The translations under genes were made by a program, and so were the position numbers. Under the pieces are notes generated by a model. That model was not told the origin of the DNA. It saw only the letters and a list, made by a program, of their open reading frames with translations, and did no database searches. From an uncultured Butyricicoccus sp. (GTDB lineage: Bacteria; Bacillota; Clostridia; Oscillospirales; Butyricicoccaceae), in assembly GCA_934532985.1 (NCBI GenBank), contig CAKTAV010000002.1, positions 213,826 to 277,825 of the forward strand: a DNA stretch of 64,000 nt, given 5' to 3'. This document shows, piece after piece, positions 57,609 to 64,000 of the stretch (its first letter is position 1; every line of letters begins with the position of its first letter).

Positions 57609-58677
57609 TCTGCAACATGTCACTCACATCGACAACGTCCGTCTGAGCGACGACGGACGTGCTGTCGTCATTCTGGATCAAACCCAGCTGCCCAACCACA
57701 CGGTCTATCTGACCTTGGACACGCCGGAGCAACTGTTTGATGCCATCCGCGATCTCAAAATTCGCGGCGCACCAGCGATCGGCATCTGCGCCGGATATGC
57801 CCTTTATGTTCTGGCACAGCAGATTTCCGCTGGCTCTCGTGAAGAGTTCCTCACAAAGCTACAAGCACAGGCGGATTATCTCAACGCCTCCCGCCCAACC
57901 GCAGTCAATCTCAGCTGGGCACTGCGCCGTATGATGGATACCGCGCGCAGCGCCGGATCGGATATTCTATCGTCTCTCGCCGCAGAGTGCAAAGCCATTC
58001 ACGAAGAGGACATCGACATGTGCCGCCGTATCTCAGAATGCGGTCTTTCTCTGCTCCACGATGGGGATGGCGTCTTGACGCACTGCAACGCTGGACCACT
58101 TGCCACTTCACGCTACGGCACTGCCCTCGGTCCGCTGTTTCTCGGCAAAGAACGCGGCATGAACTTCCATGTCTTTTCGGATGAAACCCGTCCCCTGCTG
58201 CAAGGCGCCCGCCTGACCAGCTATGAGCTGTCCAAGGCCGGGATCGATGTCACACTGATCTGCGACAACATGGCAAGCATCGTCATGAAAAACGGCTGGG
58301 TACAAGCCTGCTTTGTCGGCTGTGACCGCGTCGCTGCCAACGGCGATACCGCCAACAAAATTGGTACCAGCGGCGTTGCCATTCTCGCCAAGCACTATGG
58401 CATTCCATTCTATGTACTTGGTCCGACTTCGACGATTGATCGAAGCTGCGCTACCGGTGACGACATCACGATCGAGCTGCGCGACCCCGCCGAAATTCGT
58501 GAGAAGTTCTACAAGGAACCGATGGCTCTGCCGGATATCAAATGCTACAACCCCGCCTTCGATGTCACCGATCACACACTGATCTCCGGTATTGTCACGG
58601 AATATGGCATCTGCCGTGCGCCGTATACAGAAAGCCTGAAAGCGGTCTTTGCAAAGAAACAGGAGGAAGAGAAATGA
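57601..58677 (+). CDS. mtnA: S-methyl-5-thioribose-1-phosphate isomerase
   Basis: MtnA converts 5-methylthioribose 1-phosphate to the ribulose form; homologues also use 5-deoxyribose 1-phosphate. The 358-residue protein of the eIF2B-like fold has KIRGAPAIGICAGYALYV (about residue 48), the catalytic cysteine in LTHCNAGPLAT (about residue 161) and the catalytic aspartate in GCDRVAANGDTANKIGT (about residue 241). It starts inside the aldolase stop region with GAGGAA upstream and ends in ATGA shared with the deaminase gene. Confidence 0.93.
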   Translation: MDNLQHVTHIDNVRLSDDGRAVVILDQTQLPNHTVYLTLDTPEQLFDAIRDLKIRGAPAIGICAGYALYVLAQQISAGSREEFLTKLQAQADYLNASRPTAVNLSWALRRMMDTARSAGSDILSSLAAECKAIHEEDIDMCRRISECGLSLLHDGDGVLTHCNAGPLATSRYGTALGPLFLGKERGMNFHVFSDETRPLLQGARLTSYELSKAGIDVTLICDNMASIVMKNGWVQACFVGCDRVAANGDTANKIGTSGVAILAKHYGIPFYVLGPTSTIDRSCATGDDITIELRDPAEIREKFYKEPMALPDIKCYNPAFDVTDHTLISGIVTEYGICRAPYTESLKAVFAKKQEEEK

Positions 58678-59945
58678 ACACTCGTTTTTATAATGCCCGC
58701 ATACTCTCGATGACCGGCTCGAATACACCGCGTACTGGTGAGGTATGGGTCGAGGGAAACACCATCACCTATGTCGGCCCCGGAAAGCAGGACGCTCCCT
58801 ATTGGGATCGCGAGATTAACCTGAACGGTAATGTCCTGATGCCAGGCTTTACCAATGCACATACCCACTCGGCAATGACCTTCCTGCGTTCCTTTGCCGA
58901 TGACTTGCCACTTCAGGATTGGCTCAACAAGCAGATTTTCCCGATGGAGGCAAAGCTCAACGAGGAGCACATCTACCACCTCTCCAAGCTTGCCATTCTC
59001 GAATATCTGACCAGCGGTATCACGTCCAATTTCGATATGTATCTGACGCCGGATTCCATCGTGGAGGCATCCATCGACAGCGGCTTTCGCACGGTTCTCA
59101 CCGGCGCGGTCAACGATTTCAGCCAGTCCGTTGAGCTTGTTGATCATTGGTATCAGACCTACAATAACTATCACGAGCTGATTTCCTTTGAACTAGGCTT
59201 CCACGCCGAATATACTACCTCCCGCGACAAGCTGGACGCCATCGCCGCTCTGGCGAAAAAGTATCAGGCTCCGGTCTACACGCACAATTCTGAGACGGAA
59301 TCTGAGGTGCAGCAGTGTGTCAGCCGCACCGGCATGACGCCGACGGTTTATTTGGATTCCCTGGGCATTTTTGACTACGGCGGCGGCGGATACCACTGCG
59401 TCCATATGTCGGAGGAGGATCTGAACATTGTACAGCAGCGCGGGCTCTCGGTCGTCACCAATCCCGCCTCCAATCTCAAGCTCGCCAGCGGTATTGCTCC
59501 GATCAGCGAAATGCTGCGCCGCGGCATCAACATCGGTATTGGCACAGACGGTCCCGCCAGCAACAATTGTCTGGATATGTTCCGTGAAATGTTCCTCGTC
59601 ACCGGTCTGGCAAAGGTGCGCGAAAAGAACGCCGCCGCGGTCAGCGCCGATGATGTACTGCGCATGGCAACCATAGGCGGTGCAAAGGCCATGAATCTGC
59701 CCCGCTGCGGCACCATTCAGGAAGGCCAGCTCGCCGATCTCATTGTCATTGATCTGGATCAACCAAATATGCAGCCACTCAACAATATCGCAAAAAACAT
59801 CGTCTATGCAGGAAGCAAGCAGAACGTCCTGCTCACCATGATCAACGGTGTCATTCGATATGAGCGCGGCGAATTCCATATTGGAACCGATCCGGAGGAA
59901 ATTTACGCCACTGCACAGGAGATTATTCGCGCGTTTTCCGAGTAA
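58674..59945 (+). CDS. 5'-methylthioadenosine/5'-deoxyadenosine/S-adenosylhomocysteine deaminase family amidohydrolase
   Basis: A 424-residue MtaD/DadD-type amidohydrolase that deaminates the adenine ring. Metal and catalytic motifs: MPGFTNAHTHSAM (about residue 63), THNSETESEVQQC (about residue 203, with the catalytic Glu), CVHMSEED (about residue 243) and GIGTDGPASNN (about residue 288). Coupled to mtnA by ATGA overlap. The nucleoside phosphorylase that would connect deamination to MtnA is not in the window. Confidence 0.9.
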   Translation: MNTRFYNARILSMTGSNTPRTGEVWVEGNTITYVGPGKQDAPYWDREINLNGNVLMPGFTNAHTHSAMTFLRSFADDLPLQDWLNKQIFPMEAKLNEEHIYHLSKLAILEYLTSGITSNFDMYLTPDSIVEASIDSGFRTVLTGAVNDFSQSVELVDHWYQTYNNYHELISFELGFHAEYTTSRDKLDAIAALAKKYQAPVYTHNSETESEVQQCVSRTGMTPTVYLDSLGIFDYGGGGYHCVHMSEEDLNIVQQRGLSVVTNPASNLKLASGIAPISEMLRRGINIGIGTDGPASNNCLDMFREMFLVTGLAKVREKNAAAVSADDVLRMATIGGAKAMNLPRCGTIQEGQLADLIVIDLDQPNMQPLNNIAKNIVYAGSKQNVLLTMINGVIRYERGEFHIGTDPEEIYATAQEIIRAFSE

Positions 59946-60004
59946 GTATGAAATAATCCACAGTTTTTCGTGTTGCAATAGAAAAACAAATGGGATTTTA
60001 CCTC

Positions 60005-60033
60005 TTTACGCAGTATGCCAAACAGTCTATAAT
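60005..60033 (+). promoter_or_regulatory. sigma-A promoter of the YoaK-like gene
   Basis: TTTACG (60005-60010) and TATAAT (60028-60033) are 17 bp apart; the ATG is at 60067 with AAGGAG between. Confidence 0.68.
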
Positions 60034-60066
60034 AAAGGCAATACATGCAAGAAGGAGTGTTCCATC

Positions 60067-60789
60067 ATGCAAGATCATGAACATTTGAATGGTTGGATCC
60101 ATCACTCAGTGGCCATCACCGGTGGTTTTCTCGGTGTCTATGCCTTGCTCTGCCGCGCCGATTTCTTTGGCAATGCGCAGACCTCCAACCTCTTATATAT
60201 TGTCACAAGTCTATTGGGCCGCAATTGGTTGGATGTTCTCATCCGCATCGGTGGTGTCATCGTCTATTTGGCTGGTATTGCGCTTACGATTTTCTGGGAT
60301 AAGAAATGGCATCGCAATCTTCATTGTTTATCGCTGGTGATTACCGCCGCAACCATTTTGCTGCTTGGTTTTCTGCCGGCAAAGATGGACCCAATCTTAG
60401 GTCTGTATCCTATTTTCTTCGCTATGGCAATTCAGTGGAATTCCTTCCCTGGAGCGCGCGGTTACGTCAGCTCTTCGATTTTTTCCACTAATAACATCCG
60501 ACAAATTGCCAATTCCCTCTCAGAATACTGCATCACACATGACCGCAAGCAGCTGGATAAAGCCGCCTTCTTCGGCGAAACCGTTCTTTGCTTCCATATC
60601 GGCGCCGCTTTCGCTTGGATGGCTCACCATTTCTTCGCGATTCAAAGCGTCTGGTGTGGCTTCCTACCGGTACTGTTTTCCGCAATCCTCGTTGCGAAGG
60701 AATTGCAGCTTGCCGCTGCACCGGCTGTAGTAACGGTTGTTCCAAATCCAGTATCCGTCGCTGGCAAAGAAGAGACACCCATTATTTAA
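60067..60789 (+). CDS. YoaK family (DUF1275) membrane protein
   Basis: A 240-residue membrane protein with about six hydrophobic segments. The family pattern is seen in TGGFLGVYALLCRADFFGNAQTSNLLYI at the start and in AIQWNSFPGARGYVSSSIFSTNNIRQI in the middle. YoaK proteins are of unknown function. AAGGAG precedes the ATG; the frame is open upstream but lies within the preceding gene and promoter. Single gene with own promoter and terminator. Confidence 0.88.
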   Translation: MQDHEHLNGWIHHSVAITGGFLGVYALLCRADFFGNAQTSNLLYIVTSLLGRNWLDVLIRIGGVIVYLAGIALTIFWDKKWHRNLHCLSLVITAATILLLGFLPAKMDPILGLYPIFFAMAIQWNSFPGARGYVSSSIFSTNNIRQIANSLSEYCITHDRKQLDKAAFFGETVLCFHIGAAFAWMAHHFFAIQSVWCGFLPVLFSAILVAKELQLAAAPAVVTVVPNPVSVAGKEETPII

Positions 60790-60803
60790 TCAAAGCAATC
60801 CGC

Positions 60804-60842
60804 GAAAACGTCTTCGTTGTTAAACGAGGGCGTTTTCTTTCT
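60804..60842 (+). terminator. intrinsic terminator after the YoaK-like gene
   Basis: GAAAACG (60804-60810) pairs with CGTTTTC (60831-60837), and the inner TCGTT/AACGA extends the stem; followed by a T-rich run. Confidence 0.82.
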
Positions 60843-61032
60843 CTCAAATTTTTTTATGGTATATCTGTCACTCTGTTCCCCGGACGCTCTTGTTTCTTAC
60901 CATCATGTTTTCTCGTGCTTGTTTCAATTCTGTATTTCTTTGCTTTTTTCGTCCAAAAAAGATGGAAATTTACTCGCTTGTACAGTATAATGAAAAGTAG
61001 TTTGTTATACTAGATTCTTGGAGGAGATCAAA

Positions 61033-61416
61033 TTGAAGTTTACATTTGCACATAATAATTTTAACGTGAAGAATCTGGACGACTCGCTTCGCTTCTATCA
61101 GGAAGCATTGGGACTTGTCGAAACACAGCGTTTCCAAGCTCCGGACGGCAGTTTTACCCTTGTCTATCTCGGCGACGGCGTAACGCCGCATCTTCTGGAA
61201 CTGACTTGGCTTCGTGATCATCCTCAGGCATACAATTTGGGGGAAAATGAATTTCATCTTGCGCTGGAAGTCGATGATTTTGAAGCCGCTTTGCAAAAGC
61301 ATAAACAGATGAACTGCGTATGTTTTGAAAACCCAGACATGGGAATTTATTTCATCAATGATCCGGACAATTACTGGATCGAGATTATTCCCAAAAAGGA
61401 GGGCATAAATGAGTGA
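61033..61416 (+). CDS. lactoylglutathione lyase-like VOC family protein
   Basis: A 127-residue single VOC/glyoxalase I domain. It shows FAHNNFNVKNLDDSLRFYQEALGL, the metal-site glutamate in HLLELTWL, NEFHLALEVDDF with the second histidine, and the final glutamate in NYWIEIIP. These four ligands (H, E, H, E) match glyoxalase I. The start is a TTG at 61033 with GGAGGAG 8 bp upstream. Its stop overlaps the degV start. Most Clostridia lack glutathione, so the thiol partner may differ. Confidence 0.85.
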   Translation: MKFTFAHNNFNVKNLDDSLRFYQEALGLVETQRFQAPDGSFTLVYLGDGVTPHLLELTWLRDHPQAYNLGENEFHLALEVDDFEAALQKHKQMNCVCFENPDMGIYFINDPDNYWIEIIPKKEGINE

Positions 61417-62293
61417 CTATGTAATTGTAACCGATTCCGTTCTTGATCTGGACGAATCCTGGTTCTTAGAAAATAATGTCGTCTGGGTGCCTCTGAGCTT
61501 CACGCTGGAGGGGTATCCTGCCATCGACGATGACTTTGGAAAGACCATTCCCCTGCCGCAGTTCTATCAGCTCCTGCGCGACGGAAAGAGTGTCACCACC
61601 TCTCAGGGTACGGTCGGGCACTTTACCGAAGCGTTTGAGCGTATTCTGAAACAGGGAAAGGACATCGTCTATGTCGGCTTTTCCTCTGCACTTAGCGGCA
61701 GCTATCACTCCGCCTGTGTCGCAAAAAAGGATTTGCAGCCGCTGTATCCCAAACGAAACATTTATTGCATCGACACCAAATCCGCTGCCGGTGGCCAAAC
61801 GATGGTTGTCCGTGAGGCAGTAAAATGCCATCAAGAAGGTATGCCCGCGGATGTCTTGGTGCAACACATCGAAGCACTTTGTCCACATATCCTGCACTGG
61901 TTTACCGTGGACGACTTGTTTTATCTGCATCGTGGTGGTCGCGTGTCGAAGTCCGCTGCAGTAATGGGCTCTTTGGTTGGCATTAAACCCGTTCTCTATG
62001 TCGATGAAGAAGGACGGCTGATTCCCTACAAAAAGGTTCGTGGACGAAAAAAGTCTTTGGAAGAACTGGCAAATCAGCTCAAGCTGCACATAGATTCTAC
62101 CCAGACGCAGCGTTATCAAATCTGTATCAGCCACGGTGATTGTCTGGACGATGCCGAATATCTGCGCACGTATCTCTGCAAGATAATCGGAGCCACGGAT
62201 GTCTATATTCATATCCTTGATACCGTAATCGGCGCCCATGCCGGCCCCGGCACCATCGCTTTGTTCTTCTATGGAGACAAACGCAATAGCTAA
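61409..62293 (+). CDS. DegV family fatty acid-binding protein
   Basis: A 294-residue DegV protein. DegV/FakB proteins hold a fatty acid and can present it to the kinase FakA. It starts DYVIVTDSVLDLD, has the conserved TSQGTVGHFTEAF (about residue 59) and SGSYHSACVAK (about residue 88), and HRGGRVSKSAAVMGSLVGIKPVLYVDEEG near residue 172. No fakA gene is nearby. It overlaps the glyoxalase by 8 bp. Confidence 0.9.
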   Translation: MSDYVIVTDSVLDLDESWFLENNVVWVPLSFTLEGYPAIDDDFGKTIPLPQFYQLLRDGKSVTTSQGTVGHFTEAFERILKQGKDIVYVGFSSALSGSYHSACVAKKDLQPLYPKRNIYCIDTKSAAGGQTMVVREAVKCHQEGMPADVLVQHIEALCPHILHWFTVDDLFYLHRGGRVSKSAAVMGSLVGIKPVLYVDEEGRLIPYKKVRGRKKSLEELANQLKLHIDSTQTQRYQICISHGDCLDDAEYLRTYLCKIIGATDVYIHILDTVIGAHAGPGTIALFFYGDKRNS

Positions 62294-62302
62294 GGAATTA
62301 TT

Positions 62303-62908
62303 ATGAACGTATACGATTTTGATCAAACCATTTATCACGGCGACAGCACGGTAGATTTCTTCCAATACTGTCTCCTTCACCACCCCGTTATGGCGATTAC
62401 ACTACCCAACACAGCGTTTCAATTCGTTAGGTATTTTGCCCGACTGCAAAGCAAAACACGCTGTAAGGAGCAAATGTACAAGTTCCTGCGTTGTATTGGG
62501 GAGACACCTGATGTCGTAGAAGCGTTTTGGGCAAGCCATATCAAAAACATCAAACCTTGGTATATCGAAAAGCTACATCAAAGTGATGATGTTGTCATCT
62601 CTGCCTCGCCAGAATTTCTGATTAAGCCCGCTTGTGAGAAGCTCGGCATTTCTTATGTTATGGCATCTCGGGTTGATCCGTACACCGGCTTATATCACGG
62701 AAAGAACTGTTGGGGAGAAGAAAAGGTTCGTCGCTTTTATGAAATCTTTGGCGAAGACACTGCCATTGATTCCTTTTATTCGGATTCCCTTTCCGATGCT
62801 CCACTCGCTCATTTGGCAAATGAAGCTTGGATTGTCCGCGGTGATCATTTGGTCGCTTGGGATGTGTGGGAACACAAGCACGGAAAGAAAAAGCTCTGGA
62901 ATGAGTAG
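62303..62908 (+). CDS. HAD superfamily phosphatase (phosphoserine phosphatase-like)
   Basis: A 201-residue HAD hydrolase. Motif I is VYDFDQTIYHGDST with the nucleophile D5 and acid D7, motif II VVISASPEFL (about residue 96) and motif III/IV FYSDSLSDAPLAHLA (about residue 158). The insertion between motif I and II is helical (C1 cap), as in SerB-like enzymes. AAGGA precedes the ATG; it probably shares a transcript with degV. Substrate unknown. Confidence 0.88.
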   Translation: MNVYDFDQTIYHGDSTVDFFQYCLLHHPVMAITLPNTAFQFVRYFARLQSKTRCKEQMYKFLRCIGETPDVVEAFWASHIKNIKPWYIEKLHQSDDVVISASPEFLIKPACEKLGISYVMASRVDPYTGLYHGKNCWGEEKVRRFYEIFGEDTAIDSFYSDSLSDAPLAHLANEAWIVRGDHLVAWDVWEHKHGKKKLWNE

Positions 62909-63010
62909 ACACTATCAAAACGAGAATAGGATGGATGTTCTGCAATTTGTAGAAACTTCAGCTTTTCTGATAAGCCCAAAAGAAATATATGAAAAAGTGA
63001 GGATATTCCA

Positions 63011-63271
63011 ATGAAGTTCGAACGAATCAGCAACGAGTTTGTTCCCTACACACCAGATTTTGACGCAAAGCTGCATATCATTGAAAAAACAGAGGGTCTG
63101 GAAGATGATCCGGAAAAGATGAAGAAACTAAAGCGTATCATTGACGGCGCGATTGAGGGCTTTGATGACGGCAAAAACACGGTTGTTCGTGGAGAAGACG
63201 GCAAGCTCTACGAATACTATGAAAATGTATTTCTATGTTTTTACCGTGAGATTAAAGGTTTAGCAGAATAA
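63011..63271 (+). CDS. small unrecognised protein (86 residues)
   Basis: I do not recognise this 86-residue acidic protein (MKFERISNEFVPYTPDFD at the start). It has a helical middle rich in Lys/Asp/Glu and an ending FLCFYREIKGLAE. GAGG lies 9 bp before the ATG. It is followed by a good terminator, which supports a real gene at the end of the glyoxalase-degV-HAD run. No membrane or metal-binding features. Confidence 0.65.
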   Translation: MKFERISNEFVPYTPDFDAKLHIIEKTEGLEDDPEKMKKLKRIIDGAIEGFDDGKNTVVRGEDGKLYEYYENVFLCFYREIKGLAE

Positions 63272-63277
63272 ATGCAA

Positions 63278-63310
63278 ATGGAGTTGGTAAAATACCAGCT
63301 CCATTTTATT
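63278..63310 (+). terminator. intrinsic terminator
   Basis: AATGGAG-TTGGTA pairs with TACCAG-CTCCATT across an AAA loop, followed by TT-rich sequence. Ends the small gene at 63011-63271. Confidence 0.8.
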
Positions 63311-63344
63311 GAACGAAGAATGCGCTATCAAAGAACAAAAAATC

Positions 63345-63370
63345 CCCGCACCAGAAACCCAGTGCGGGGA
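63345..63370 (-). terminator. intrinsic terminator on the minus strand
   Basis: CCCCGCAC (63345-63352) pairs with GTGCGGGG (63363-63370); on the minus strand it is followed by ATTTTTTG. No convincing minus-strand gene ends here, so it may be left over from a lost gene or limit antisense transcription. Confidence 0.7.
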
Positions 63371-63652
63371 AATATACAATTGTACCGAAGTTCAATAACA
63401 AAATCAAGGTCTTAAAGCGTGTTTGCTTTGGTTTTCATAAATTTTCTCGTTTTCGTAATCGTATTCTTCCTGTCTTTTCATGAAAACAGCGCCAGATTTT
63501 CTCTGACGCTGCTTATCTTATTTTTTCTATACCCCAACTATTGACCACTGAACCTGAAATACACAAAAAGAGACAAACCCTTGGCTCAACAGTGATAAGG
63601 AACTAATTCACTTACCAACTGTTAGCTGACGGTTTCCGGAGTGCATACGGAC
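63371..63652. other. gap of about 280 bp without a clear gene
   Basis: The stretch holds an imperfect hairpin (AGCGCCAGA with TCTGACGCT, about 63488-63510) and otherwise AT-rich sequence. Only a very short minus-strand open frame of about 25 codons without a ribosome binding site is visible. It may be remnant sequence at the edge of a mobile segment. Confidence 0.5.
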
Positions 63653-63694
63653 AAATCCCGTCTGATTTCTAACAGGAAGTCAGACGGGATTTTC
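63653..63694 (+). terminator. hairpin with T-rich tail before the last gene
   Basis: A 13-bp stem AAATCCCGTCTGA (63653-63665) with TCAGACGGGATTT (63680-63692), followed by T-rich bases. It lies about 35 bp before the start of the last gene; it may end a short upstream transcript or be a leader attenuator. Confidence 0.75.
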
Positions 63695-63726
63695 TATTTT
63701 ATAATCAGAATTATGGAGGATATACT

Positions 63727-63972
63727 GTGAAAGTCTTAATATCTTGTGCCTACAACATTGATAACTGCCATGTAGAACTGAAATTCTTAGATGGTAGCAT
63801 GATTGCCATTGATACGATTGCGATGGAGAACGAGGTTGCCGACAATATGTATCAGCGGTCAGAGCTGGACTATCTAATCTACAATGATCCGATTGGATAT
63901 GCAGACCTTGTTTTGAACGGAAACCCCGAAATTTATCTAAAAACTGTAACTGAATGTAAACCCTTAGATTAA
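63727..63972 (+). CDS. small DUF6061-like protein
   Basis: An 81-residue protein read from a GTG with GGAGG at 8 bp. It contains VELKFLDGSMIAIDTIAMEN, EVADNMYQRSELDYLIYNDP and ends YLKTVTECKPLD, which to my eye matches a small family (DUF6061) common on mobile elements of gut Bacillota. No function is known. The preceding hairpin may regulate it. It could mark the start of an integrated element to the right of the window. Confidence 0.65.
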   Translation: MKVLISCAYNIDNCHVELKFLDGSMIAIDTIAMENEVADNMYQRSELDYLIYNDPIGYADLVLNGNPEIYLKTVTECKPLD

Positions 63973-64000
63973 AACTCAGCCCTCTGCCTTTTCATTGGCA

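Overview
The window looks like a chromosome segment of an anaerobic gut-type member of the Bacillota, class Clostridia (Oscillospiraceae/Butyricicoccaceae-like). Pointers are strong Shine-Dalgarno sites, a GerW-like sporulation protein, ScpAB, FabK as enoyl reductase, CdaA/CdaR, a DUF3343/cysteine desulfurase pair, VanZ, DegV, and a type II fatty acid cluster with all four acetyl-CoA carboxylase genes. No rRNA, tRNA or CRISPR array was recognised.

Layout. 0.4-5.5 kb: cardiolipin synthase, a GIY-YIG protein, then a minus-strand M50 protease-scpA-scpB-DUF2953-gerW operon. 5.7-14.9 kb: minus-strand fabH-fabK-fabG-fabF-accB-fabZ-accC-accD-accA-acpP, with fabD divergent; the shared 160-bp gap holds a perfect sigma-A promoter and two palindromes. 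15-21.5 kb: a DEAD-box helicase, a Ser-Gly-Ser-Tyr repeat protein followed by a glycosyltransferase-fold protein, a deoR-fruK pair and an orphan gene. 21.5-25.9 kb: a minus-strand set that reads as thiazoline/cysteine catabolism (cysteine desulfidase, amidohydrolase, ATC hydrolase) behind a PocR/AraC regulator. 26-28 kb: acetyltransferase and an isolated holin-endolysin pair. 28-43.4 kb: mostly housekeeping (Hyi-like isomerase, J-domain module, RseC, FAD oxidoreductase, CdaR, CdaA, cysteine desulfurase, PHP esterase, AlaX-like editor, NudC, TetR, PutP, VanZ).

43.5-56.9 kb is a minus-strand capsule/exopolysaccharide locus. It runs cpsC-cpsD-cpsB-priming transferase-GT2-GT4-polymerase-GT2-acyltransferase-pyruvyltransferase-flippase-short GT2-Fe-S protein and ends at a 3'-truncated phosphosugar mutase. 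Its distal half is clearly more AT-rich than the rest of the window. Two poly-G tracts stand out: nine G inside the 17-bp spacer of the presumed locus promoter, and eight G exactly at a frameshift in the acyltransferase gene. Both are natural candidates for slipped-strand phase variation.

57-64 kb: a translationally coupled class II aldolase-mtnA-deaminase operon that fits salvage of 5'-methylthioadenosine/5'-deoxyadenosine to DHAP, then a YoaK-type membrane protein, glyoxalase, DegV, an HAD phosphatase and small orphan genes.

All functional names come from reading motifs and gene order by eye; no database search was run.
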